The notes below the pieces were generated by a model, which saw nothing but the letters and a program-made list of their open reading frames with translations, ran no database searches and was not told where the DNA came from. 64,000 nucleotides of DNA, from the NCBI RefSeq assembly GCF_004138485.1, contig NZ_RYEV01000005.1:854827-918826 (forward strand), in the 5' to 3' direction. Shown here piece after piece: positions 35,754-43,750 of the stretch. Origin of the DNA: Peristeroidobacter soli (lineage in GTDB: Bacteria > Pseudomonadota > Gammaproteobacteria > Steroidobacterales > Steroidobacteraceae). The translations under genes were made by a program, and so were the position numbers. Every line of letters starts with the position of its first letter. The stretch's first letter is position 1.

Positions 35754-36694
35754 TGCGATATCTTCTGCGCCGTCTGGCGCTCACCGTTCCGACGCTGCTG
35801 ATCGTACTGGCGGTCGTGTTCTTCATGATGCGCCTGATTCCCGGCGACCCCGCGCAACTGATGCTGGGCGAAGTGGACGATCCCGAGGCGCTCGCCCGGC
35901 TGCGCGCGCAGTTGGCGCTCGATCAGCCGATCGGCGTTCAGTTCCTGCACTGGCTGTTGCGGTTGGCGCGCGGCGACTTGGGTGTCTCGATCGCGCAGCA
36001 GAGTCCGGTGCTCGATCTGTTGATCCCGAGTTTCGGCGTGACCGCTTCGCTGGTGGTGCCTGCGGTACTGCTGGCGGCATTGATTGCGATTCCCGCCGGA
36101 TCGATCGCGGCCTGGAAACAAAACTCTCGAACCGATGCCGTGATCATGACGGCCGCGACGGTGGCGCTGTCGATTCCAAGCTTCTGGCTGGGTCTGCTGT
36201 TGCTGTTGTTCTTCGGGGTCAAGCTCGACCTGTTGCCAGTCGTGGGATATGTCTCGTTGCTCGAGAACTTTCGCGAGGGTGTGAGTTATCTGGTCATGCC
36301 GGTCATCGCGCTGGCGCTCATCGAGGCCGGCGTGCTGGTGCGGCTGATGCGCTCGAGCACGATCGACGTCGCACGGTTGGAATACATCACCCACGCGCGC
36401 GCCAAAGGATTGCCGGAATTTTCAGTCATGGCGCGCCACGCGCTGCCCAATGCCATGGCGCCGACCTGGACCATGATCGGCCTGACGCTCGGCTCGTTGC
36501 TCGGCGGGGCTGTCGTCACCGAGACGGTGTTTACGCTGCCAGGCCTGGGACGCCTGCTGGTCGAGAGCATCTTCGCCCGCGACTATCCGGTGATTCAGGG
36601 TTGCATGCTGTTCGTGACGCTCGCGTATGTGGTGGTGAACATCATCGTCGAGATGACGTATCCGTTGTTCAGTCCGGCGGTGGAACATGACTGA
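35753..36694 (+). CDS. Peptide ABC transporter permease, DppB-like
   Basis: A 313-residue inner-membrane subunit of a peptide importer. The N-terminus MRYLLRRLALTVPTLLIVLAVVFFMMRLIPGDPA is the signature of DppB/OppB-type permeases, and the EAA coupling loop reads YITHARAKGLPEFSVMARHALPNA. ATG 35753 overlaps the PepSY stop by one base, and the 3' end overlaps the next permease by eight bases. Confidence 0.94.
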   Translation: MRYLLRRLALTVPTLLIVLAVVFFMMRLIPGDPAQLMLGEVDDPEALARLRAQLALDQPIGVQFLHWLLRLARGDLGVSIAQQSPVLDLLIPSFGVTASLVVPAVLLAALIAIPAGSIAAWKQNSRTDAVIMTAATVALSIPSFWLGLLLLLFFGVKLDLLPVVGYVSLLENFREGVSYLVMPVIALALIEAGVLVRLMRSSTIDVARLEYITHARAKGLPEFSVMARHALPNAMAPTWTMIGLTLGSLLGGAVVTETVFTLPGLGRLLVESIFARDYPVIQGCMLFVTLAYVVVNIIVEMTYPLFSPAVEHD

Positions 36695-37523
36695 GCGCTG
36701 GTGGCAGGTGTTCGCCCGGCGTCCGAACGCGGTGGCGGGCGGCGTGCTGATCGCCATCATGCTGAGCGCCGCGTTGGCCGGCATCGTGTACACGCCGTAC
36801 GATCCGGTGGCGATCGATTTTCATCGGCGTCTGAGCGCACCCTCGATGGCGCACTGGCTCGGCACGGACGAGTGGGGGCGCGATGTAATCAGTCGCGTGC
36901 TGTCGGGCGCCGTCGTCAGCGTCGGCATCGCGGCGCTCACGTCGTTGATCGCCACGTCGATCGGTGCGTTGATCGGCGCCGTCTGCGGCTTCTACGGGCG
37001 TTGGATCGACAAGATCGTGATGGCCGTGATGGATGCGCTGCTCGCGTTTCCGTCGCTGATCATGGCGTTGGCGGTGGTGACGGTGTTCGGCGCGGGGCCG
37101 TATACGCCCGTGCTGGCATTGAGCGTCGCTTATCTGCCATCGGTGGTGCGCGTCGTCAGGGCCTCGGTGCTCGGGCTGAAACATCGAGACTTCGTCGATG
37201 CGTCGACCATCATGGGCAACAGCCGCGCCTTCACGCTATTGCGTCACGTGCTCCCGAACACGCTCGCTCCGGTGATCGTGCTCGCCACCTCGATCTTCGG
37301 TTGGGCGCTGCTCGCCGAGAGCGCATTGTCATTTCTCGGGTTGGGGGTGCCGCCGCCCGCGGCGAGTTGGGGAGGCATGCTGGCCGACAGCCGCGTGTAT
37401 TTCGAAGATGCACCCTGGCTCGCGCTCGCGCCCGGGTTCGCGTTGTCGATCTCCTTGCTCGGCGTCAATCTGTTCGGCGATGCCTTGCGCGACTACTTCG
37501 ATCCTCGCATGAAAAATCTTTGA
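36687..37523 (+). CDS. Peptide ABC transporter permease, DppC-like
   Basis: A 278-residue partner permease. Visible features are the DppC-type HWLGTDEWGRDVISRVLSGAVVS segment, the cytoplasmic coupling loop KHRDFVDASTIMGNSRAFTLLRHVLPN, and the late motif ESALSFLGLGVPPPAASWGGML. It overlaps the DppB-like gene and is followed ten bases later by the ATPase gene. Confidence 0.94.
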   Translation: MTERWWQVFARRPNAVAGGVLIAIMLSAALAGIVYTPYDPVAIDFHRRLSAPSMAHWLGTDEWGRDVISRVLSGAVVSVGIAALTSLIATSIGALIGAVCGFYGRWIDKIVMAVMDALLAFPSLIMALAVVTVFGAGPYTPVLALSVAYLPSVVRVVRASVLGLKHRDFVDASTIMGNSRAFTLLRHVLPNTLAPVIVLATSIFGWALLAESALSFLGLGVPPPAASWGGMLADSRVYFEDAPWLALAPGFALSISLLGVNLFGDALRDYFDPRMKNL

Positions 37524-37533
37524 TGAAGAATCC

Positions 37534-39306
37534 ATGAGCCGCGTGCTGACCATCGAGAAACTGAGCATCGACATTCGCGCGGGCGGCGCCGGCACGCGGC
37601 GCGTCGTCAACGACGTGAGTTTGAGTATCGATAGTGGCAGGATTGCGGCGCTGGTCGGCGAATCGGGCAGCGGCAAGACGCTGATCGGCCGCTCGGTCAT
37701 GCGGCTGTTGCCGCCGGTGGCGGCGCTGGTCGGCGGCGATATCGTTTTCAATGGCGCGTCGCTCACGAAGCTCGATGAGACGCAGATGCGCTCGCTGCGC
37801 GGACGGCAGATCGGCGCCGTATTTCAGGAACCCATGGTTTCGTTGAATCCCGCGCTCACCATCGGCTTCCAGATGATGGAGGCGATGCGCTTGCACGAGC
37901 GGGTGTCGCAGGCGGAGGCCAGGCGTCGTTGCATGACGATGCTGGAGAAAGTCAGGATCGTCGATCCGGAAGAAGCGCTGCGAGCCCATCCTCGCCAGTT
38001 CTCCGGCGGCATGCGTCAGAGAATCATGCTGGCGTCGGTGCTGGCGATGCGGCCAAGGCTGCTCATTGCGGATGAACCGACCACCGCGCTCGATGCGCTG
38101 ATCCGCAAGGAGATCATGGATCTCATGGTCGCACTGACGCGCGAGATCGGCACCTCGGTGCTGTTGATCAGCCACGACCTCGCGATGGTGGCGCAATATT
38201 CCGATGACGTGACGGTGTTGCGCCAGGGCGAGACAGTGGAGCAGGGCTCGCCGGCCGGCATGCTGCTGCGTCCGACTCACGAATACACGCGGGCGCTGAT
38301 GGATGCGTTGCCGGCACGCGCTCCGACCAACGGGGTCGTGCGTGCTCCGCTGGTCGAGATCAACGATCTATGCGTGGATTTCCATCGCAAGCGCGGCTTG
38401 CTGTCGCGTCGTGCGGCGGCCAAACGCGCCGTCGACAAAGCGTCTCTGTCCATCTTCGACGGCGAGGTACTGGCAGTCGTCGGGGAGTCCGGCTCGGGCA
38501 AGACCACCATCGGTCGCACGCTGCTGCGACTGTGCGACAGTAGCTCAGGGTCCATCCGTTTCGATGGCCAGGACTTCAACGGCATGGATGCCGACGCCGT
38601 TGCGCGCTTCAGGACCCGCACGCAGATGGTTTTCCAGGATCCATTTTCATCGCTCGATCCGCGAATGACACTCGGTGCGGCTGTGGCGGAGGGGTTGCGG
38701 CACGTCGCCGGCCTCGAGCATGGGGAGCGGCTGCGGCGCGCGGCGGAAATACTGGAGGAGGTTGGCTTGCCCGGCGCCTATGTCGAGCGCTATCCCCATG
38801 AATTGTCCGGCGGCCAGCGTCAGCGCGTGTGCATCGCGCGCGCCGTCGTGGCCCGACCGCGATTCATCGTCGCGGACGAGCCGGTTTCGGCGCTGGATGT
38901 GACGATCCAGCGCCAGGTGCTGAAGTTGCTGACTCAGCTGCAGGAGAAGTACGGGTTCACTTATTTGTTCATCTCGCACGACCTCGGCGTCGTGGAGCAA
39001 ATGGCCGATCGGGTCGCAGTGATGTTTCGTGGCCGGGTGCTGGAAGTCGGCCCGCGCAATACGATCTTCGACTCGCCCCTGCATCCCTACACGATGCGCC
39101 TGTTGGAGGCGACGCCGCGCCTGGTGCGTCGAGCCGACGGCGCGTTCGAGTTGCATACGTTTCCAACGCGCCGTCAGCCGGCGCCTGCCGGCCACGGCTA
39201 TTTCAATAACGGTTGCATTCCGGGCGCGCCTGAATCCGTGGGCGCTCCGCTCATGATCGAGGTGGCTGCGGGTCACAGTGTTTGTTGTGCTCGAGCTGAG
39301 CGATGA
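37534..39306 (+). CDS. Fused peptide ABC transporter ATPase, DppD-DppF type
   Basis: A 590-residue protein carrying two complete nucleotide-binding domains in one chain, as in GsiA or YejF. Domain 1 has Walker A GESGSGKT (about 46-53), signature FSGGMRQR and Walker B LLIADEPTTALD. Domain 2 has Walker A GESGSGKTT (about 317-325), signature LSGGQRQR and Walker B FIVADEPVSALD. An oligopeptide-type C-terminal extension (HPYTMRLLEATPRL ... NNGCIPGAPES) is present but its cysteine pattern looks reduced. The 3' end runs 56 bases into the convergent lyase gene. Confidence 0.94.
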   Translation: MSRVLTIEKLSIDIRAGGAGTRRVVNDVSLSIDSGRIAALVGESGSGKTLIGRSVMRLLPPVAALVGGDIVFNGASLTKLDETQMRSLRGRQIGAVFQEPMVSLNPALTIGFQMMEAMRLHERVSQAEARRRCMTMLEKVRIVDPEEALRAHPRQFSGGMRQRIMLASVLAMRPRLLIADEPTTALDALIRKEIMDLMVALTREIGTSVLLISHDLAMVAQYSDDVTVLRQGETVEQGSPAGMLLRPTHEYTRALMDALPARAPTNGVVRAPLVEINDLCVDFHRKRGLLSRRAAAKRAVDKASLSIFDGEVLAVVGESGSGKTTIGRTLLRLCDSSSGSIRFDGQDFNGMDADAVARFRTRTQMVFQDPFSSLDPRMTLGAAVAEGLRHVAGLEHGERLRRAAEILEEVGLPGAYVERYPHELSGGQRQRVCIARAVVARPRFIVADEPVSALDVTIQRQVLKLLTQLQEKYGFTYLFISHDLGVVEQMADRVAVMFRGRVLEVGPRNTIFDSPLHPYTMRLLEATPRLVRRADGAFELHTFPTRRQPAPAGHGYFNNGCIPGAPESVGAPLMIEVAAGHSVCCARAER

Positions 39307-40138
39307 GTTTCGCGCGTCTCAGTAGCGCGGCGGCTCGAGCCGCGACGGGGCGGTCGACCATGGTGCCATCGACCGAGGTTGCGCCGTCGCCAGCGCTCGC
39401 GGCGAGCACGCGTTCGGCGGCCATGATTTCAGCTGCTGTCGGAGCGAAAGCTTCGTTGAGAATCGGAACCTGCGCTGGATGAATGCACAGTCCGCCGGAT
39501 AGTCCCTGCGCGCGTGCGCGCCGGCAGGCGGCTCGATAATTGTCGAGTTCGCTGAAGTTCGAGTCGATCAGTGAATAGCTGGCTCGTCCTTGCGCCGAGG
39601 CTGCGAGCACCAGCAGCTGCCGCGCCAGTTGTAGCGTCTCGGACCGTGGATCGCAGCCGATGGCGGTCGAGAAATCTTCATCGCCCAGCGCCAGTCCGGC
39701 GATATTCGATTCGCAATCGAGCAGGCCGGAGATGGTCAGCAGGGCGTGGGGGGACTCGATCATGGGCAGCAGCAATGGCTGTCTCTTGTGCATGATCAGC
39801 AGCGACCGTTCCAGATGTCGGATCTGGCGGGCACTCTCCACCTTCGGCAGCACGAAACCCGCGATGCTGGCATGCCCGCAATAGGACAGATCCTGGTCCA
39901 GCGTGGCCAGGTCGGAGCCGACGCGGACCAGAACGTCGATGCCGTGGGATGCCAGCGTGGCCGCGGCGGACGATATCGCCGTGCGCGCCGCCGCTTTGTC
40001 GCGCCAGGAGATGCCATCCTCCAGGTCCAGGATCACTGCGTCAGCGCCGCTGACGCATGCTTTGGAAACATATCGCTCCACATGCGGCGGCACGAACAGG
40101 ATGGATCGCCAGATCGGCGAGCAGGCTGCGGTTTGCAT
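39251..40138 (-). CDS. CitE/HpcH family acyl-CoA lyase
   Basis: A 295-residue TIM-barrel lyase. Family motifs are RSILFVPPHVERYVSKA at the start, AVILDLEDGISWRDKAAAR, VLPKVESARQI, LPMIESPHALLTISGL and LALGDEDFSTAIG with metal-binding acids. Such enzymes split malyl-CoA, citramalyl-CoA or citryl-CoA into acetyl-CoA and a keto acid. The start overlaps the CoA-transferase stop by one base (TGATG), so the two are coupled. Activation of a hydroxy-acid by the transferase and cleavage by this lyase is the likely role, with citramalate or malate as the best guesses. Confidence 0.87.
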   Translation of the reverse strand: MQTAACSPIWRSILFVPPHVERYVSKACVSGADAVILDLEDGISWRDKAAARTAISSAAATLASHGIDVLVRVGSDLATLDQDLSYCGHASIAGFVLPKVESARQIRHLERSLLIMHKRQPLLLPMIESPHALLTISGLLDCESNIAGLALGDEDFSTAIGCDPRSETLQLARQLLVLAASAQGRASYSLIDSNFSELDNYRAACRRARAQGLSGGLCIHPAQVPILNEAFAPTAAEIMAAERVLAASAGDGATSVDGTMVDRPVAARAAALLRRAKLIAQLEHNKHCDPQPPRS

Positions 40139-41301
40139 CAGGAGGCACTCGACTGCTGTCTGGCCCGGCCGAACTCTTGTTCGATCGCGTGAGTATGCTC
40201 GCCACACGCGGGCACTTTCGGAGTGACGCGCGGCGCACTGTCGGAAAAGATGGCCGGCGGCGCCACGATACGCACTGAACCGTTCGGGGTCTCTACACTC
40301 ACGGTGCGCAGGTGAGGATGTGCTGTCGCCTCCGCGAGCGAGTTCAATCGTCCGTGCGCAATGTCCAACTGGCCCAGACGTAGGCTCGCCTCCGCATACG
40401 ATAACCGTGCACAAGTTTCGGCGACGATTGCATCGACCACGGGCCGGTTGGCGACACGCGCCGTGTTGTCACGGAAACGAAGATCCGTGCCGAGCTCGGC
40501 TCGCTGCAGAAAATCCGTGGCAAACGTAGACCACTCGCGGTCATTCTGCACGGAGAGAATCAGCTTCGAGCCGTCGGCACAGTCGAAAACGCCGTAGGGA
40601 GCGATGGTCGGATGCGCGACCCCCACACGTGGCGGCGTACGTCCGCCGTAGAGGTATTGCAACAGCGGCACGCTCATCCATTGCGCCAGACTGTCGAACA
40701 GCGAGACTTGAATGCCGCGCCCGCGCTTCGATCGTGTTCGCGCAAACAGTGCTTGCAGAATCGCGGCATGGGCGGTCACGCCCGCGGCAATGTCGCAAAT
40801 GGAGATGCCGACTCTGGCTGGCTCCGCGCTGCCGGTGATCGAGCACAACCCGACTTCGCCTTGCACGACCAGATCGTACGCCTTCAAATCGGCGCAGGGC
40901 CCGCTCGTACCGAAGCCGGTAATGTCGCAGGTGATGAGTTGCGGATGGCTCGCGCGCAACGCCGCCGAGTCGAACCCCAGGCGAGCCAGCGCTCCGGGCT
41001 TCAAGTTCTGAATGAAAACATCGGCCGCATCGACCAGCGCCGAGAGCAGCTTGCGGCCCCGATCTTCGCGCAGGTCCAGGCAGATCGATTCCTTGCCGGC
41101 GTTCAGCCAGACGAAGTAGGCACTGAGGCCCGCCACGTCACTGTCGTACTTGCGTGCGAAATCTCCCTCCGGGCGCTCCACCTTCAGCACGCGGGCGCCC
41201 GCCTGCGCGAGCAGGCCCGAAGCGAACGGTGCCGCCACCGCCTGTTCGACACTCACCACTGTCAACCCGTCCAGATCCACGATCCTGCTCCCGCTGCGCA
41301 A
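40138..41301 (-). CDS. Class III CoA-transferase (CaiB/BaiF family)
   Basis: A 387-residue enzyme that moves CoA between carboxylic acids. Visible motifs are VVSVEQAVAAPFASGLLAQAGARVLKVERPEGDFAR, NAGKESICLDLR, DVFIQNLKPGALARLGFD and GISICDIAAGVTAHAAILQALFAR, with the conserved Asp expected to form the acyl-anhydride. It starts 15 bases from the left arm of an inverted repeat that it shares with the divergent TonB receptor. The downstream gene is a CitE-type lyase; no enoyl-CoA hydratase lies beside the pair. Confidence 0.9.
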   Translation of the reverse strand: MRSGSRIVDLDGLTVVSVEQAVAAPFASGLLAQAGARVLKVERPEGDFARKYDSDVAGLSAYFVWLNAGKESICLDLREDRGRKLLSALVDAADVFIQNLKPGALARLGFDSAALRASHPQLITCDITGFGTSGPCADLKAYDLVVQGEVGLCSITGSAEPARVGISICDIAAGVTAHAAILQALFARTRSKRGRGIQVSLFDSLAQWMSVPLLQYLYGGRTPPRVGVAHPTIAPYGVFDCADGSKLILSVQNDREWSTFATDFLQRAELGTDLRFRDNTARVANRPVVDAIVAETCARLSYAEASLRLGQLDIAHGRLNSLAEATAHPHLRTVSVETPNGSVRIVAPPAIFSDSAPRVTPKVPACGEHTHAIEQEFGRARQQSSAS

Positions 41302-41336
41302 CGGCGGGCGCTAGCGCACCAGAAACGCGCCGGCGA

Positions 41337-41356
41337 GTCGATTTCAATAAACTCAA
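41337..41356 (-). promoter_or_regulatory. Shared 20-bp box, copy 4 (upstream of CoA-transferase)
   Basis: On the minus strand it reads TTGAGTTTATTGAAATCGAC, ending 35 bases before the CoA-transferase start. It is the core of the left arm of the inverted repeat. Confidence 0.65.
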
Positions 41357-41415
41357 GGCTGGCCACAAAAGCCGAGGGCAGGACGGGCCCTGGCCCAACA
41401 TTTTCGCGCCGACCC

Positions 41416-41435
41416 TTGCGTTAATTGAAATCGAC
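41416..41435 (+). promoter_or_regulatory. Shared 20-bp box, copy 3 (upstream of TonB receptor)
   Basis: TTGCGTTAATTGAAATCGAC, ending 76 bases before ATG 41512; the core of the right arm of the inverted repeat. If TTGAAA were a -35 element, the base run 17 positions later is TTCTGG, which is not a sigma-70 -10 box, so an operator or alternative promoter class is more likely. Confidence 0.65.
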
Positions 41436-41511
41436 AGCGCGGCGGATTTCTGGTGCCTTATACACACAAGAAAGCGGCATCCATTGGCTTTGTGGGGATT
41501 GGGGAAACAGA

Positions 41512-43647
41512 ATGACGCACATCAAACAGTTCGAGTCGGTGGTCGCCCGCGGCGCGGGTGAATCGGTGGCAGTGATGGCAACACTGCTCGTGTCCGCAAC
41601 GGCGCTGGCACAGGACGCGAAGCCACAGGAGCCGCGTGATGCGAACGCGCGCGACGGGGCGACTCTCGAGGAGATCGTGGTGACCGCCGACCGGCGGGAC
41701 AGCTTCGGCGCCGAGTTCGTCCAGGCGGGCACCTTCCGTAACCAGCGGGCGATCGACACACCCCTGACGGTCGCGGTCGTGACCAAGGATCTGCTCAATT
41801 CGCAGCAGGCCGTCACAGTGTTCGATGCCGCGCGCAACACGGCTGGTGTGACAGCGTCGCAAATCAACACCGTCATCTACAGCAATCTCGCCATCCGCGG
41901 CATTCCAGTGAACAATTTCACCAACTATCGCCTCAACGGCGTGTTGCCGATCGTGAACCTGATCGACATGCCGCTCGAAAACAAGGATCGCGTCGAGATA
42001 TTGAAGGGCGCCTCGGGGCTGTACTACGGCTTCGCCTCGCCCGCGGGCATCGTCAATCTCACCTCGGAGCGGCCGACCCCGGAGCCGTTCACCAGCGTGG
42101 ACCTCACCGGCAACAGCAATGGCGCTTACGGCGGCGGTTTCGATGTGAGTCGCAGCTGGGGCAACCAGGGGCTGCGTATCAATGCCGCCGCGGCGACCAT
42201 CGAGACCGGCGTGGATCGCACCTCGGGCGACCGCCGGTTCGCTTCGGCCGCTTACGTTTGGGAGCCGACCGAGAAGCTTTCGTTCGAGCTCGACGGTGAA
42301 TATATCTACCGCACGGTGACCGAGCCGACGGAATATGCGCTGCCGGCGCCGGTCAACGGCGTCACCACGATCCTGCCGTTACAGCGTGCGTCCAAGAACG
42401 TAGGCGCGGACTGGCTGCAGGCCGATGGCTACGAATACAACCTGATGTCGAAAGTCCGTTATGACTTCTCGCCCGCGTGGAGCGCGTCATTCAGCGTCGG
42501 GCAGTCCTCGCTGAGCCGCACGCGTCGCTATTCCTCGTTCGGTGGCTACGATCTCGCCACCGGCAACGGCACGGTCAATGTCGCGATTTTCTATCGCAAC
42601 GATTATGAGAACTTCATTTATCGCGGCGATCTCGCCGGCGCGTTCACCACCGGTCCCATCGAGCATGAAATCCTGCTCGGCTATTCGGAGACGACCACAC
42701 GGAGTTTCATCCCGACAGCCGCGCGCACCTCCTATGCGCAGAATCTGTACAACCCTGTCGAGATCCCCGAGCAGCCGAATCCCGTGCGCATCATCGCGAA
42801 CCCGGCGGAGGTGAGAGATGCGGGCTACTACATCATGGATCGCGCGAAGATCACCGACTGGCTGCAGCTCACCGCCGGCTATCGTGGCACCGATTATCGG
42901 AACCATAGTCCCGCATCTACGTATGAGGCTACGCCCGAGTCGCTCTCTTATGGCGTGCTGCTGAAGCCTCGTGAGTGGATCAGCCTCTACGGCACGTACA
43001 TCGAGGGCCTGGAGGAAGGGGGCACGGCGCCGGGTATCGCGCTCAATGCCGGCACGATCCTGCCAGCCGCGGTCAGCGAGCAGCACGAGTTCGGCGTGAA
43101 GATCCAGCCCATGCGGGGCCTCATGATCACTGCGGCGTACTTCGATATCGATCGCGCGTCGTCCTATTTGAATCCGAGCAACTATTTCGTGCGCGACGGA
43201 CGCGCCAGCTACAAGGGCTATGAGCTGAGCGCCACGGGCGAGATCACGCGCGACCTGTCGATCGCCATCAGCGCCATCTCGCTCGATGCCATCCAGGAGA
43301 GCGGCGCCGCTGCCGTGGTGGGCAAAAAAATCGAGAACACCGCGGAGACCACGGGTTCGGTGTTTCTGGAGTATCGGTTGCCGTTCGTGCCCGGCTTGCG
43401 CATTTCGGGAGGCGCGTTCTACACCGGCGAGCGTGCCGTGAACGCGGCGAATACCGCCTTCATCCCCGGCTATACGACCTACGACCTGGGCGCGAGCTAC
43501 TCGACGGACATGAACGGGCGCAAGGTCACATTCAGGGTCAACGGCGAGAACATCACCGGCAAACGCTACTGGGCCGCAACGGGCGCGAGCCTGGTGCAGC
43601 AGGGCATGCCGGGCTCGGTCCGTTTCAGCGTCAACACGGAGTTCTGA
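41512..43647 (+). CDS. TonB-dependent siderophore-type receptor
   Basis: A 711-residue outer-membrane receptor of the FhuA/FpvA-like group. Parts visible are a signal peptide (ending TALAQDA), a TonB box region (TLEEIVVTADRR), a plug domain (TPLTVAVVTKDLLNSQQAVTVFDAARNTAGVTAS ... RVEILKGASGLYYGFASPAGIVNLTS) and a barrel ending VRFSVNTEF with terminal Phe. ATG 41512 has a GGGGA sequence just upstream. Receptors of this shape import ferric siderophores but also other compounds. The shared promoter box ties it to the CoA-transferase and ABC operons. Confidence 0.9.
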   Translation: MTHIKQFESVVARGAGESVAVMATLLVSATALAQDAKPQEPRDANARDGATLEEIVVTADRRDSFGAEFVQAGTFRNQRAIDTPLTVAVVTKDLLNSQQAVTVFDAARNTAGVTASQINTVIYSNLAIRGIPVNNFTNYRLNGVLPIVNLIDMPLENKDRVEILKGASGLYYGFASPAGIVNLTSERPTPEPFTSVDLTGNSNGAYGGGFDVSRSWGNQGLRINAAAATIETGVDRTSGDRRFASAAYVWEPTEKLSFELDGEYIYRTVTEPTEYALPAPVNGVTTILPLQRASKNVGADWLQADGYEYNLMSKVRYDFSPAWSASFSVGQSSLSRTRRYSSFGGYDLATGNGTVNVAIFYRNDYENFIYRGDLAGAFTTGPIEHEILLGYSETTTRSFIPTAARTSYAQNLYNPVEIPEQPNPVRIIANPAEVRDAGYYIMDRAKITDWLQLTAGYRGTDYRNHSPASTYEATPESLSYGVLLKPREWISLYGTYIEGLEEGGTAPGIALNAGTILPAAVSEQHEFGVKIQPMRGLMITAAYFDIDRASSYLNPSNYFVRDGRASYKGYELSATGEITRDLSIAISAISLDAIQESGAAAVVGKKIENTAETTGSVFLEYRLPFVPGLRISGGAFYTGERAVNAANTAFIPGYTTYDLGASYSTDMNGRKVTFRVNGENITGKRYWAATGASLVQQGMPGSVRFSVNTEF

Positions 43648-43667
43648 CAACGGGTGGCGGTGTGAAG

Positions 43668-43706
43668 CCCTCACCATCGCTGCACCGATTGCAGCGATGG
43701 TGAGGG
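43668..43706 (+). terminator. Perfect 16-bp hairpin after the TonB receptor gene
   Basis: CCCTCACCATCGCTGC (43668-43683) pairs perfectly with 43691-43706 around a 7-base loop, 21 bases after the receptor stop codon. No T-run follows, so it may need Rho or act mainly as an mRNA end stabiliser. It also lies just before the aminotransferase promoter region. Confidence 0.6.
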
Positions 43707-43750
43707 GCCTGCCTGGGTATAACAGCCTCGTACTTCCAACGAGGCCGATC

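Larger units (their letters stand above)
41316..41456. repeat. 43-bp imperfect inverted repeat in a divergent promoter region
   Basis: Left arm 41316-41358 and right arm 41414-41456 are reverse complements at 35 of 43 positions with no gap; the spacer is 55 bases. Both arms contain the shared 20-bp box, and their outer ends read GCACCAGAAA. The repeat fills most of the 210 bases between the CoA-transferase start (41301, minus) and the TonB receptor start (41512, plus). Mirror-image control of the two operons is the simple reading. Confidence 0.9.
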
